Of a DNA stretch of 64,000 nt, positions 25,450 through 34,002 are shown one piece after another. The translations under genes and the position numbers were made by a program. The notes beneath the pieces are model-generated. The model was not told the origin of the DNA and ran no database searches. It saw only the letters and a list, made by a program, of their open reading frames with translations. How positions within the stretch are numbered: position 1 is the stretch's first letter; every line of letters starts with the position of its first letter. This stretch comes from Bergeyella_A cardium. Lineage in GTDB: Bacteria > Bacteroidota > Bacteroidia > Flavobacteriales > Weeksellaceae. Where the stretch lies: the NCBI RefSeq assembly GCF_030012605.2, contig NZ_CP114055.2; one strand, 5' to 3'.

Positions 25450-25983
25450 ATGAAAAAGTCAATCCAACTATTAGGAGTACTTTTCCTTTCTGCTGCATTA
25501 GTCGCTTGTGGTGGAGAAAAAAAAGATTCAACTGAGGAGACAGCTCCAGCAACTGAAGAGGCGGCTCCAGCAACTGAAGATGCTTCTGCTGATGCAGCAG
25601 CTACTCCAGAAACTTCAAACACTTTACTTCTTGAAAGTACAGATGATATGAAGTTTCTTCAAACTGAGTTTAAAGTAAAAGCTGGTGAAGAAGTTACTCT
25701 AACTCTAAAACACACAGGTAAGCAACCTAAGGAAGTAATGGGGCACAACTTCGTTCTTCTAAAACCAGGTGTAGATATCCCTGCATTTGCTGAAAAAGCA
25801 ATGAAAGCTAAGGATACTGATTATATCCCTGATGGAGATGCAGATATCATTGCACACACTAAAACCATTGGTGGAGGTGAAGAGGATACTGTTAAGTTTA
25901 CCTTGGAACCAGGAACTTATGAGTTCCTTTGCTCTTTCCCTGGTCATTATAGTATGATGAAAGGAAAGATTGTTGCAGAATAA
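25450..25983 (+). CDS. Azurin-type blue copper lipoprotein
   Basis: A 177-aa protein: lipobox SAALVAC (14-20), a low-complexity Thr/Glu/Ala linker (about 25-58) and a cupredoxin domain. All type-1 copper ligands are visible: the His of MGHNFV, and the Cys, His and Met of LCSFPGHYSMMKG. It carries single electrons in the periplasm or at the membrane surface. It is a single-gene unit with its own promoter and terminator. Next to it are a YHS-domain lipoprotein and an exported SOD, so several metal and redox proteins of the cell envelope cluster here. Confidence 0.95.
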   Translation: MKKSIQLLGVLFLSAALVACGGEKKDSTEETAPATEEAAPATEDASADAAATPETSNTLLLESTDDMKFLQTEFKVKAGEEVTLTLKHTGKQPKEVMGHNFVLLKPGVDIPAFAEKAMKAKDTDYIPDGDADIIAHTKTIGGGEEDTVKFTLEPGTYEFLCSFPGHYSMMKGKIVAE

Positions 25984-26006
25984 TTTTTTTCTGAATATTA
26001 AAATAG

Positions 26007-26037
26007 AGTAGCTCAAATTATTTGGGCTACTTTTTTT
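26007..26037 (+). terminator. Intrinsic terminator of the azurin gene
   Basis: AGTAGCTCAA and TTGGGCTACT pair (one G-T), followed by seven T. Confidence 0.85.
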
Positions 26038-26047
26038 ATGTATTTTC

Positions 26048-26077
26048 TTGTTTATTAATTTAAAAGTCTTACTTTTG
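26048..26077 (+). promoter_or_regulatory. Promoter of the YHS-SOD operon
   Basis: TTG at 26048-26050 and TACTTTTG at 26070-26077 with a 19-nt spacer. Confidence 0.68.
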
Positions 26078-26108
26078 GGTCATATTTAAACTTATAAATA
26101 ATACCAAT

Positions 26109-26405
26109 ATGAAAAATTTAGCGTACTTATCAGTAATGGCAGGAGCAATGCTATTTGTTTCTTGCTCTAAGCAGCAGCCAGAGGAACATCATCATGAACA
26201 TATGGCTACTGAGGAAATGGGTGATCAGAAAAAGCCAGATCTTACGAATGTAAAAGTGGTAAATGAAATAGATCCTATTTGCCAAATGAAAACTGCTGAA
26301 CACCTTAAAGATACCCTTCATTATAAAGGTGATGTATATGGTTTTTGCTCTGCTCATTGTAAGGCAGAATTTAAGAAAGACCCTGAAAAATATGCAGTAA
26401 AATAA
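26109..26405 (+). CDS. YHS-domain lipoprotein
   Basis: A 98-aa protein with lipobox MLFVSC (about 15-20). A histidine stretch EEHHHEHMATEEM follows, then a YHS domain (DPICQMKTAEHLKDTL ... YGFCSAHCKAEFKKDPEKY) with cysteines placed to bind a metal. YHS domains are found in copper- and heavy-metal-handling proteins. It is upstream of the exported SOD with a 22-nt gap and probably in the same operon. A metal-binding or metal-delivery role is inferred. Confidence 0.85.
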   Translation: MKNLAYLSVMAGAMLFVSCSKQQPEEHHHEHMATEEMGDQKKPDLTNVKVVNEIDPICQMKTAEHLKDTLHYKGDVYGFCSAHCKAEFKKDPEKYAVK

Positions 26406-26427
26406 AAAAGATAGATATTTTTAAATT

Positions 26428-27102
26428 ATGAACATTACTAAATTAACAGTAATTGGAACTTTGTTATTTGCACAAAGTATTTTTGCACAGTTTAAGCAAA
26501 CACCGCTTCCATATGCTTATAATGCACTCGAAGGCTCTATTGATGCCGAGACGATGGAAATCCATTATACAAAGCATGCAGCAGGTTATGTAGCCAATCT
26601 TAATAAGGCAATAGCAGGTACACCTTTAGAAAAGGAATCTTTACCTCAGATTTTGTCTAAGGTCTCCACTTTGAATGTAGGGATTAGAAATAATGCTGGT
26701 GGGCATTATAACCACGAACTTTTCTGGATGATTCTTACTCCTGAGAAGAATACAAAGCCCTCTGCACAGCTAAGCAAAGCGATAGATAAGACTTTTGGAA
26801 GTATAGATAAGCTGAAAGAAGAGCTAAGCAAAGCAGGTGCTACGAGATTTGGTTCTGGCTGGGCATGGCTTGTGGTGACCAAAGATGGAAAACTTGTAGT
26901 AAGCTCTACTCCTAATCAGGATAATCCTCTTATGGATGTGGCGGAAGTGAAGGGTACGCCTATTCTTGGGATTGATGTATGGGAGCATGCTTACTATCTG
27001 AAATATCAAAACAAGAGGAATGATTATCTTGCTGCCATCTGGGATATCATCAATTGGAAAGAGGTGAGCAAAAGGTATGAAGTTGCTCTAAGAAGAAAGT
27101 GA
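26428..27102 (+). CDS. Exported Mn/Fe superoxide dismutase
   Basis: A 224-aa protein: signal peptide ending ...AQSIFAQ (about residue 21), then a full SOD fold. Metal ligands are in MEIHYTKH, GGHYNHELFWM and DVWEHAYYLKYQNKR. The enzyme dismutes superoxide. The signal peptide puts it in the periplasm, unlike the usual cytosolic SodA/SodB. Mn or Fe preference cannot be settled by eye. It forms an operon with the YHS lipoprotein and is closed by a strong terminator. Confidence 0.93.
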   Translation: MNITKLTVIGTLLFAQSIFAQFKQTPLPYAYNALEGSIDAETMEIHYTKHAAGYVANLNKAIAGTPLEKESLPQILSKVSTLNVGIRNNAGGHYNHELFWMILTPEKNTKPSAQLSKAIDKTFGSIDKLKEELSKAGATRFGSGWAWLVVTKDGKLVVSSTPNQDNPLMDVAEVKGTPILGIDVWEHAYYLKYQNKRNDYLAAIWDIINWKEVSKRYEVALRRK

Positions 27103-27127
27103 TTTTCATATTAGATATTTTGTTTGT

Positions 27128-27164
27128 AAAAGCATAAGATTCTATTGAATTTTATGCTTTTTTA
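27128..27164 (+). terminator. Intrinsic terminator of the YHS-SOD operon
   Basis: AAAAGCATAAGATTC and GAATTTTATGCTTTT form a 15-bp stem (one G-T pair) with loop TATT and a T tail. Confidence 0.83.
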
Positions 27165-27181
27165 TATTTTATTTAAAAAAA

Positions 27182-27189
27182 TAATTTTG
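27182..27189 (+). promoter_or_regulatory. Promoter -7 box of gltA
   Basis: TAATTTTG fits TAnnTTTG, 44 nt before the ATG. Confidence 0.5.
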
Positions 27190-27233
27190 CTGTTTGTGAA
27201 AATACTCTTACATTTAACGAAAAATTTTAAGAT

Positions 27234-28520
27234 ATGTCAGAAAATAAAGTTGTATTAAGCTATGATGGAAAATCGTTTGAGTATCCTATCATAGACAGTG
27301 TAATTGGTGATAGAGGTATAGATATCTCTAAACTTAGAAGTGATACGGGGCTCATTACTCTTGATTTAGGATATAAGAATACGGGAGCTACAATTAGCCA
27401 AGTTACTTATTTGGATGGGGATAATGGAGAGCTCTATTATAGGGGGTATCCTATTGAGCAAATTGCTGAAAAATCAAACTTTACAGAGGTAATGTATCTT
27501 TTGCTTCACGGAGAGCTTCCTACGCAGGCGGAGTTTGATAAATTCAATAAAAGTATTAAAGTATATAACTATGTGGCAGAGGAAATGAAGAAAGTGCTGG
27601 ATGCTTTCCCTCGTTCTGCGCACCCTATGGGAGTTCTTTCCACGCTTACATCTTCGCTTACGGCATTCAACCCAAGGGCGGTAAATGTTCAGTCTAAGGA
27701 AGACCTTGACCACGCTGCGGAGATGCTTATTGCGAAATTTGCCCACCTCGCTGCTTGGACTTATAGAAAGACCAAAGGGCTTCCGCTCAATCACGGAGAT
27801 AATTCATTAGACTATGTAGAGAACTTCTACCGAATGATGTTCCGACTGCCAAATGAAGAGTTTGAGAGCGACCCCGTTATCGTAAATGCTTTGGATAAGC
27901 TGCTCATCCTCCACGCAGATCACGAGCAAAACTGCTCTACTTCTACCGTGAGAATGGTAGGTTCTGCGCATACAGGATTGTTTGCATCTATCTCCGCAGG
28001 GGTATCTGCGCTTTGGGGACCTCTCCACGGAGGAGCTAATCAAGCGGTAATTGAGATGCTCGAAATGATAGAAAAAGACGGCGGAGATGTAGCGAAATTC
28101 GTAGCAAAAGCAAAAGATAAAGACGATAAATTTAGGCTGATGGGCTTTGGTCATAGGGTGTATAAGAACTTTGACCCGAGAGCAAAAATCATTAAGAAAT
28201 CTGCTCACGATATATTGGATAAATTAGGACTCCACGATAAAGCACTCGATATCGCTATGCAGCTCGAAAGAGTAGCGCTGGAAGATGAGTACTTTGTAGA
28301 GAGAAAACTCTATCCGAATGTGGATTTCTACTCTGGAATTATCTACCGAGCACTGGGCATACCTACGGAAATGTTTACGGTAATGTTTGCCCTCGGAAGA
28401 TTACCAGGATGGATCTCTCAATGGAAAGAAATGAGGCTGAAAGGCGACCCAATTGGAAGACCAAGACAAGTATACCAAGGTGCTCCAAAAAGAGAGTACA
28501 TCCCTATTGAAGCGCGCTAA
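27234..28520 (+). CDS. gltA: Citrate synthase (type II)
   Basis: A 428-aa protein. HADHEQNCSTSTVRMVGSAH, WGPLHGGANQAVIEML and MGFGHRVYKNFDPRA carry the catalytic histidines, and the catalytic aspartate lies in NVDFYSGII. It condenses oxaloacetate and acetyl-CoA at the entry to the TCA cycle. The length and the N-terminal beta domain match the hexameric Gram-negative form. Monocistronic between two intrinsic terminators. Confidence 0.97.
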   Translation: MSENKVVLSYDGKSFEYPIIDSVIGDRGIDISKLRSDTGLITLDLGYKNTGATISQVTYLDGDNGELYYRGYPIEQIAEKSNFTEVMYLLLHGELPTQAEFDKFNKSIKVYNYVAEEMKKVLDAFPRSAHPMGVLSTLTSSLTAFNPRAVNVQSKEDLDHAAEMLIAKFAHLAAWTYRKTKGLPLNHGDNSLDYVENFYRMMFRLPNEEFESDPVIVNALDKLLILHADHEQNCSTSTVRMVGSAHTGLFASISAGVSALWGPLHGGANQAVIEMLEMIEKDGGDVAKFVAKAKDKDDKFRLMGFGHRVYKNFDPRAKIIKKSAHDILDKLGLHDKALDIAMQLERVALEDEYFVERKLYPNVDFYSGIIYRALGIPTEMFTVMFALGRLPGWISQWKEMRLKGDPIGRPRQVYQGAPKREYIPIEAR

Positions 28521-28557
28521 TCAGTAAGAATTTTTAATAGTTTTTTTCATAAATAAG

Positions 28558-28592
28558 GAGCCAGTATTAAAAAATACTGGCTCTTATTTTTT
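28558..28592 (+). terminator. Intrinsic terminator of gltA
   Basis: GAGCCAGTATT-AAAA-AATACTGGCTC, a perfect 11-bp stem, followed by TTATTTTTT. Confidence 0.9.
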
Positions 28593-28656
28593 ATGCTATT
28601 GCCAGCCGAGGGCATTGTCCATAAGATACTTTTAATATGGATATTGAGTAGCTGTA

Positions 28657-28688
28657 TTTGTGTATTTTTTTGAATTTCTCTACTTTTG
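28657..28688 (+). promoter_or_regulatory. Promoter of the amidinohydrolase gene
   Basis: TTTG at 28657-28660 and TACTTTTG at 28681-28688 with a 20-nt spacer, 17 nt before the ATG at 28706. This rules out the earlier in-frame ATG at 28658. Confidence 0.72.
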
Positions 28689-28705
28689 GCACAAGTAGAT
28701 TTTTT

Positions 28706-29620
28706 ATGAAACTTAATATCAAGAACGAAACGGGGCGTTTAAGGTCGGTAGTGCTGGGTCAGCCCGCTTCTATGGGGGCTATTCCCACGCTGGAAGAGAG
28801 CTATGATGCGAAATCTTACCACACCATTCTGCATAATATCTATCCTACAGAGAAAGATATTGTGGATGAAATGAGTATTTTTGAAAATATCCTTAAAAAA
28901 TATGGTGTAGAAGTTCTTAGACCCGATGTGATAGAGGATTATAACCAGGTTTTTGCGCGAGATGTAGCTTTTGTGATAGAGGATAAGATGATTATTTCTA
29001 ATCTGATTTCTGATAGGGCAAATGAGCAGCACGCATACTCTAAAATCTTTGAAAAGATAGATTGGAGAAACCTTATCAACCTCCCAGAAAGAGCGCATAT
29101 AGAGGGTGGAGATGTGATTGTGTGGAATGATTTTATTTTTGTAGGAACTTGCTATAGTGAAGATTACAGAAATTTTAAAACTGCACGAACCAATGAATAT
29201 GCGATTGATATTCTTAAAGAGTTTTTCCCAAAGAAAAGAATAATAGATTTTGACCTAAAAAAGAATGATAAAGAGCCGTATAAGGGGATTTTGCATTTGG
29301 ATTGTACCTTTAATCCTGTGGGTGAAGACAAGTGTATTGTATATCCTAATGGCTTTGTAGATGAGGATGATTTTCACTTGATATTGGATGTTTTTGGTGA
29401 GGAAAATTGCTTCCAGGTTACGGATGAAGAGATGTTTGCTATGAACCCGAATATCTTCTCTATTTCACCAGAAGTTGTGGTTTCAGACTCTGCTTTTACG
29501 CGTATGAATAATCATCTTAGAGAGGTTTGGAACCTTAGCGTAGAGGAAATACCCTACAGGGAAATCTCTAAAATGGGCGGTCTCTTGAGATGCTCCACAA
29601 TGCCACTGGTAAGGGAATAA
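28706..29620 (+). CDS. Arginine-deiminase/DDAH-fold amidinohydrolase
   Basis: A 304-aa protein of the guanidino-group-modifying enzyme superfamily. Residues resembling the catalytic set are ARDVAFV (Asp, about 88), ERAHIEGGDV (Glu/Asp), LHLDCTFNP (His, about 205) and GGLLRCSTMPL near the end (nucleophilic Cys). Such enzymes hydrolyse arginine, methylarginines or other guanidines, or transfer amidino groups. The true substrate cannot be told. Monocistronic, with a clear promoter and terminator. Confidence 0.87.
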   Translation: MKLNIKNETGRLRSVVLGQPASMGAIPTLEESYDAKSYHTILHNIYPTEKDIVDEMSIFENILKKYGVEVLRPDVIEDYNQVFARDVAFVIEDKMIISNLISDRANEQHAYSKIFEKIDWRNLINLPERAHIEGGDVIVWNDFIFVGTCYSEDYRNFKTARTNEYAIDILKEFFPKKRIIDFDLKKNDKEPYKGILHLDCTFNPVGEDKCIVYPNGFVDEDDFHLILDVFGEENCFQVTDEEMFAMNPNIFSISPEVVVSDSAFTRMNNHLREVWNLSVEEIPYREISKMGGLLRCSTMPLVRE

Positions 29621-29637
29621 AAAATGATAATTATAAT

Positions 29638-29668
29638 AATCTCCACTCAGTAAGTGGGGATTTTTTTT
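29638..29668 (+). terminator. Intrinsic terminator
   Basis: AATCTCCACT and AGTGGGGATT pair (one G-T) around loop CAGTA, followed by eight T. Confidence 0.85.
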
Positions 29669-29723
29669 ATGATTTTTAGCTTAATTAATCTACTTGAACC
29701 CCATTTGCTTTAAAGAAAATGAT

Positions 29724-29731
29724 TATATTTG
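29724..29731 (+). promoter_or_regulatory. Promoter -7 box of secDF
   Basis: TATATTTG fits TAnnTTTG, 29 nt before the ATG. A TTTG at 29704-29707 gives a short 16-nt spacer. Confidence 0.6.
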
Positions 29732-29760
29732 CCGACTGTTAAAATTAATGTTGTATTAAA

Positions 29761-32643
29761 ATGCAAGGAAAAGGACTTATCGTTACCATTGCCATTGTAT
29801 TAGGGCTTATTTGCCTCAATGAACTGTTACCAACTTGGTATGTTGCGAGAACTGAGGAAAAAATAGCCGCTGCAAAGGGCAATGAGAAGGAAATTAAAAG
29901 AATTAAAGAGGATACCTTAGACCTTTACTACACGAAACTTTACTACTCCAAAGCGAAGGAAAAAGAGATGAAACTCGGTCTTGACCTTAAAGGTGGTATC
30001 AATGTTCTTTTGGAAATCAATCAGAGAGATTTAGTAAATGACCTTACCAATTACACCGCAAACCCAGTGGTAATAGAGGCGCTTAACAGAACAGACAAAG
30101 TCTCTAAAAGCTCTGCTAAGGCATATATAGATCTCTTTTTTGAGCAGTTTGATAAAGTAAATCAGGAAAAACAAGCGAACCTTAAACTCGCAGACCCAGA
30201 AGTATTTGGGAATATAAACCTGCCTGCTGTAAAGTACAATACCACTGATGAGCAGGTAAAGAAAATCGTAAAAACAAGAATAGATCAGTCGGTAGGTACT
30301 GCCTTTGAAGTTATCCGTACCCGTATCGAGAAGATGAATGCTTCTGTACAGCCGAATGTACAGAGAGTGCCAGGTACAGGTAGGATTTCTGTAGAAATGC
30401 CTGGGGTAAAAGATATAGATAGAGTAAAGAAAATGCTCCAATCATCTGCTAAACTCCAATTCTGGGAAGTACAGCTCGGGGAGGAAGTTGCTCCATACAT
30501 ACAGCAGTTACAAGCTGCCGTTTCTACAAAAGGAGATTCCATAGGTGTAGATAAAAATATCAACTTAGAAAAAGTACTCTTTTCTCAGCGATTGTATTCC
30601 AATGGAATTGCGAATGTAAAACTATCGGATACCGCGGCTGTAAATAAACTCCTTAACAGCGAAGTGGCTATTAAACTCAGACCTGCTAACCTTAGATATA
30701 CACAGTTTATGTGGGGGTATAAGCCAGAGTCTGAATCGCCAGACCATCTTACACTTTATGCTATAAAAGGGAATATCAACCAAAAAGCACCAGTAGACGG
30801 TGCCGTAGAGTCTGCAAATATCTCGTATGACCAGATTGGTAGGATAGTAGTAGATATGCAGATGGATTCTAAAGGAGCAAAAGACTGGAAAACAATGACG
30901 GAGAAAAACCTCAAAAAACCAGTTGCGGTAACTTTGGATAACAGCGTATATACTGCACCTACGGTTCAGAGTGTGATCCCTAATGGTAGAACTCAAATCT
31001 CGGGTAGCTTTACTCAAGACGAAGCTCAGGATTTGGTGAATGTACTCGGTGCAGGTAAGCTCCCGGCAGGTGCTAAAGTAGTACAGGCAGATGTAGTAGG
31101 TCCTTCACTTGGGCAAGAATCTATTAATGCAGGTCTTGTATCCTTCCTTATCGCATTTGTAGTGATGATTGTCTATATTATTTTCTACTATGGTGGGGCA
31201 GGGGTATATGCTGTAATTGCAATGATATTTAACCTCTTCTACATCTTTGGTATAATGGATTCTGGGGACTTTACCCTTACCCTGCCAGGTATTGCGGGTA
31301 TCGTACTCTCAATGGCAGTGGCAGTGGATACCAATGTCATCATTTATGAAAGAACAAAAGAAGAGCTTTTTACAGGGAAAAACATCCTTCAAGCTTATAA
31401 AGATGGCTTTAAACACGCTTTCTGGGCTATTTTTGATGGTCACCTTACTACTATTCTTACGGCTATCGTACTCTATATTTTCGGTACGGGGCCTATTAAA
31501 GGCTTTGCTGTTACCTTGATTATCGGTATTGTGATGACATTCTTTACCAATATCGGTCTTGCAAGGGTGATGATATTCAACAGGCTGGAGAAAGGAAAAC
31601 CTCTTTCGGTATGGACGGCTCCTACTAAAAACCTGTTTAGAAACACTTGGATAGACTTTATCGGTAAGAGGAAATATGCGTATATCTTCTCTACTATCCT
31701 TACCGTTATCTGCCTTGCATCTATCGCTATTAATGGATTTAAGTTCGGGGTAGATTTTGAAGGAGGTAGAAACTATGTAGTGAAACTTGAAAAGAAAGCC
31801 AATCTCGATGAGGCTAAAACTGCCCTTGCTCCGCTTTTCAAAACCGAAGATGGTAAGAATAATACCGTAGACATAAAGACTTTCGGTAATGATACACAGC
31901 TTAAAATAACAACCGATTATAAGATAGATGATGAATCTCTAGAAACCGACCAAGAGATCGAGCAAAAGCTCTTCGAAGGCTTGAAGCCTTTCCTTCCGAA
32001 AGAGGCTACTTTGGAGTCCTTTAAATCTTCGGATGAGTCTCAGTTTGGTATCGTGTCTTCTGCTAAGGTAGGTCCTTCCGTAGCCGAAGATATTAAGCTC
32101 GGTGGTACGCTGGCAGTGGTTGTATCATTAGCAGCGATCTTCCTTTACATCCTCATCAGGTTTAATAAATGGCAATTCTCTCTCGGTGCAGTGGCATCTC
32201 TCCTTCACGATGCTATTATCGTGCTTGGAGCATACTCGCTCTTCTACACCATAATGCCGTTTAATATGGAAATCAACCAAGACTTTATAGCCGCAATACT
32301 CACCGTAATTGGTTACTCGCTCAATGATACCGTGATTATCTTTGACCGTATCCGTGAGTACCTTCGTGAGAAAAAAGCCCTTACGCTGGCAGGTCTCTTT
32401 GATGATTCTATTTCCAGCACGCTGGGGAGAACTTTCAATACCACGATAACCACCCTCCTCGTATTGCTCTCCATCTTTATTTTCGGTGGTGAGAATCTTC
32501 GAGGCTTTATCTTCGCTCTCCTTCTCGGTATTGCCTTTGGGGCATATTCTTCCATCTTCGTAGCTTCGGCTATTGCTTATGACACCCTTAGGGGTAAAGG
32601 CAAGGAAGAAACCGTAACAGGGAGAACCTCTACCAATAAATAA
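29761..32643 (+). CDS. secDF: Fused protein translocase subunit SecDF
   Basis: A 960-aa fusion of SecD (to about 630) and SecF (about 640-960), the usual form in Bacteroidota. LGLDLKGGINVLLEI is the SecD D1 motif, AVDTNVIIYERTKEEL the D5-like motif, FGVDFEGGRNYVV the SecF counterpart and YSLNDTVIIFDRIREYL its last conserved motif. About 12 membrane segments and two large periplasmic domains. It uses the proton gradient to help finish protein export after SecYEG-SecA. Monocistronic, with a strong terminator. Confidence 0.97.
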   Translation: MQGKGLIVTIAIVLGLICLNELLPTWYVARTEEKIAAAKGNEKEIKRIKEDTLDLYYTKLYYSKAKEKEMKLGLDLKGGINVLLEINQRDLVNDLTNYTANPVVIEALNRTDKVSKSSAKAYIDLFFEQFDKVNQEKQANLKLADPEVFGNINLPAVKYNTTDEQVKKIVKTRIDQSVGTAFEVIRTRIEKMNASVQPNVQRVPGTGRISVEMPGVKDIDRVKKMLQSSAKLQFWEVQLGEEVAPYIQQLQAAVSTKGDSIGVDKNINLEKVLFSQRLYSNGIANVKLSDTAAVNKLLNSEVAIKLRPANLRYTQFMWGYKPESESPDHLTLYAIKGNINQKAPVDGAVESANISYDQIGRIVVDMQMDSKGAKDWKTMTEKNLKKPVAVTLDNSVYTAPTVQSVIPNGRTQISGSFTQDEAQDLVNVLGAGKLPAGAKVVQADVVGPSLGQESINAGLVSFLIAFVVMIVYIIFYYGGAGVYAVIAMIFNLFYIFGIMDSGDFTLTLPGIAGIVLSMAVAVDTNVIIYERTKEELFTGKNILQAYKDGFKHAFWAIFDGHLTTILTAIVLYIFGTGPIKGFAVTLIIGIVMTFFTNIGLARVMIFNRLEKGKPLSVWTAPTKNLFRNTWIDFIGKRKYAYIFSTILTVICLASIAINGFKFGVDFEGGRNYVVKLEKKANLDEAKTALAPLFKTEDGKNNTVDIKTFGNDTQLKITTDYKIDDESLETDQEIEQKLFEGLKPFLPKEATLESFKSSDESQFGIVSSAKVGPSVAEDIKLGGTLAVVVSLAAIFLYILIRFNKWQFSLGAVASLLHDAIIVLGAYSLFYTIMPFNMEINQDFIAAILTVIGYSLNDTVIIFDRIREYLREKKALTLAGLFDDSISSTLGRTFNTTITTLLVLLSIFIFGGENLRGFIFALLLGIAFGAYSSIFVASAIAYDTLRGKGKEETVTGRTSTNK

Positions 32644-32664
32644 AGTTAAATTGGAATTGACATA

Positions 32665-32709
32665 GAATCGTCCCGCTATCTTTGATAGCGGAACGATTCG
32701 TTTTTTTTT
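32665..32709 (+). terminator. Intrinsic terminator of secDF
   Basis: GAATCGT-C-CCGCTATC and GATAGCGG-A-ACGATTC form a 15-bp stem with one mismatch, followed by G and nine T. Confidence 0.92.
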
Positions 32710-32713
32710 ACAG

Positions 32714-32727
32714 GCAGTAAGCTGTAG
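32714..32727. repeat. Two heptamer repeats (GCAGTAA, GCTGTAG)
   Basis: Two adjacent 7-bp units of the dispersed heptamer family also seen at 41996, 46017, 53013 and 61630. Confidence 0.4.
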
Positions 32728-32806
32728 AGGGGGAAATTGAAAAGTGGTTACGGAGGTTTATAGCAGGTATAGTTTTTTTCTATGAATATTATCAGCTTTT
32801 TTTAAT

Positions 32807-32814
32807 TACCTTTG
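32807..32814 (+). promoter_or_regulatory. Promoter -7 box of tpx
   Basis: TACCTTTG fits TAnnTTTG, 29 nt before the ATG. Confidence 0.6.
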
Positions 32815-32843
32815 AACTGTTTTAACCAATATTATTAAAAAAT

Positions 32844-33341
32844 ATGGCAACAATTACATTTAAAGGAAATGAAGCTCATACCTCAGGGGAGCTTCCAGCA
32901 GTGGGAACAGCACTGGCAGATTTTAAACTCGTAGCACAAGACCTCTCTGAGAAGTCTTTGGCAGATTTTAAAGGGAAAAGATTAGTCCTTAATATCTTCC
33001 CAAGTATAGATACTGGTGTGTGCCAGGCATCTGCAAGAAAGTTTAATGTAGAGGCTACCAACCTTGAAAATACAGTGGTGATTAATGTAGCAAGAGATCT
33101 CCCTTTTGCAATGAGCAGATTCTGCGCTGCTGAAGGATTGGATAATATAGACAATTTGTCAGACTTTAGATCTGATTATGGCGACAGGCTGGGGGTAGTC
33201 CTTACCGATACTCCATTAAAAGGTCTTCTTAGCCGTGCTGTGGTGGTTACAGATGAAACTCATAAAATCATCTATACCGAACTTGTAGCAGAGCTTACCG
33301 ATGAGCCGAATTATGATGCTGCAATTGCTGCACTTAAATAA
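32844..33341 (+). CDS. tpx: Thiol peroxidase (Tpx, atypical 2-Cys peroxiredoxin)
   Basis: A 165-aa protein. FPSIDTGVCQASARKFN holds the peroxidatic cysteine (about 60) and SRFCAAEGL the resolving cysteine (about 93), with the usual Tpx spacing. It reduces peroxides in the cytosol using thioredoxin. Complete and of normal length. Convergent with ndk, sharing a bidirectional terminator. Confidence 0.96.
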   Translation: MATITFKGNEAHTSGELPAVGTALADFKLVAQDLSEKSLADFKGKRLVLNIFPSIDTGVCQASARKFNVEATNLENTVVINVARDLPFAMSRFCAAEGLDNIDNLSDFRSDYGDRLGVVLTDTPLKGLLSRAVVVTDETHKIIYTELVAELTDEPNYDAAIAALK

Positions 33342-33362
33342 GAATATAAATATTCAAATAAA

Positions 33363-33394
33363 AAAGGGACTTCATTTGAAGTCCCTTTGCTTTT
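33363..33394. terminator. Bidirectional terminator between tpx and ndk
   Basis: AAAGGGACTTCA and TGAAGTCCCTTT form a 12-bp stem with T-rich tails on both strands. Confidence 0.85.
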
Positions 33395-33407
33395 TCTTAA
33401 TCATCTC

Positions 33408-33824
33408 TTAGAAAATCTCTCTGCCAGAGAAGTGGAATTGTGCTTCTATTAAAGCATTCTCATCGGAATCCGAACCGTGTACTGCATTCTCTCCTACGCT
33501 TCTTGCAAACCGTTTTCTGATTGTTCCCTCAGCAGCTTCGGCAGGGTTGGTAGCACCTATCAGCTTTCTGAAATCTTCCACTGCATTTTCTTTTTCCAAG
33601 ACTGCTGCTACTATGGGTCCGCTACTCATAAACTCAACAAGCTCTCCGAAGAATGGTCTTTCAGAGTGTATGGCATAGAACTTTTTAGCGTCATCTACTG
33701 TAAGTTGAGTGAGTTTTAATGCTTTTATCTTAAAGCCTGCCTCAGTGATTTTTGATAAAATAGCACCGATATGCCCATCTTGAACCGCATCGGGTTTAAT
33801 CATTGTAAATGTAATATCTGACAT
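33408..33824 (-). CDS. ndk: Nucleoside diphosphate kinase
   Basis: A 138-aa protein. MSDITFTMIKPDAV is the conserved start, and ENAVHGSDSDENA holds the phosphorylated histidine (about residue 115). It transfers phosphate from ATP to NDPs and dNDPs. Length normal. Single gene, convergent with tpx. Confidence 0.97.
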   Translation of the reverse strand: MSDITFTMIKPDAVQDGHIGAILSKITEAGFKIKALKLTQLTVDDAKKFYAIHSERPFFGELVEFMSSGPIVAAVLEKENAVEDFRKLIGATNPAEAAEGTIRKRFARSVGENAVHGSDSDENALIEAQFHFSGREIF

Positions 33825-33901
33825 AAATCATATTTTTCGGGGCAAAAATAATCAAAAAAGTTTTATATGCTAGGGCTTTTTGTTTTCTGACAGACTGTTT
33901 T

Positions 33902-33917
33902 TGGCACGGGGTTTGTT
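33902..33917 (+). promoter_or_regulatory. Predicted sigma-54 (RpoN) promoter
   Basis: TGGCACG-GGGT-TTGTT matches the -24/-12 consensus TGGCACG-N4-TTGCW at every position except C to T in the -12 GC. Spacing is exact, and the -24 element follows a T run (CTGTTTT). Transcription should start near 33928. No protein gene lies downstream on this strand, only a 70-nt stretch ending in a terminator. Confidence 0.65.
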
Positions 33918-33927
33918 ACTAAGGAAA

Positions 33928-33995
33928 GCGATTCTCATGTTTAATTTGAGTTTTCATGGTTATTAGTTTTTACCCCGCGTCCTGCGGGGTTTTTA
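33928..33995 (+). ncRNA. Predicted small RNA of about 65-70 nt
   Basis: The stretch between the sigma-54-like promoter and the terminator at 33972-33995 lies between ndk and the nitroreductase gene, both on the other strand, so nothing else explains either signal. A 9-codon frame (MFNLSFHGY, 33937-33966) lies inside, but its possible ribosome site would be upstream of the predicted start, so a regulatory RNA is more likely than a peptide. Not matched to any family I know. Confidence 0.5.
33972..33995 (+). terminator. Intrinsic terminator on the plus strand without an upstream gene
   Basis: ACCCCGC-GTCCT-GCGGGGT, 7-bp perfect stem, followed by TTTTATTTTA. The T tail is only on the plus strand. 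Confidence 0.85.
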
Positions 33996-34002
33996 TTTTA
34001 TA

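Noticed and set aside
33937..33966. Nine-codon peptide gene (MFNLSFHGY)
   Set aside because: The predicted transcript starts only a few bases before the ATG and would lack a ribosome site; kept only as part of the small RNA.
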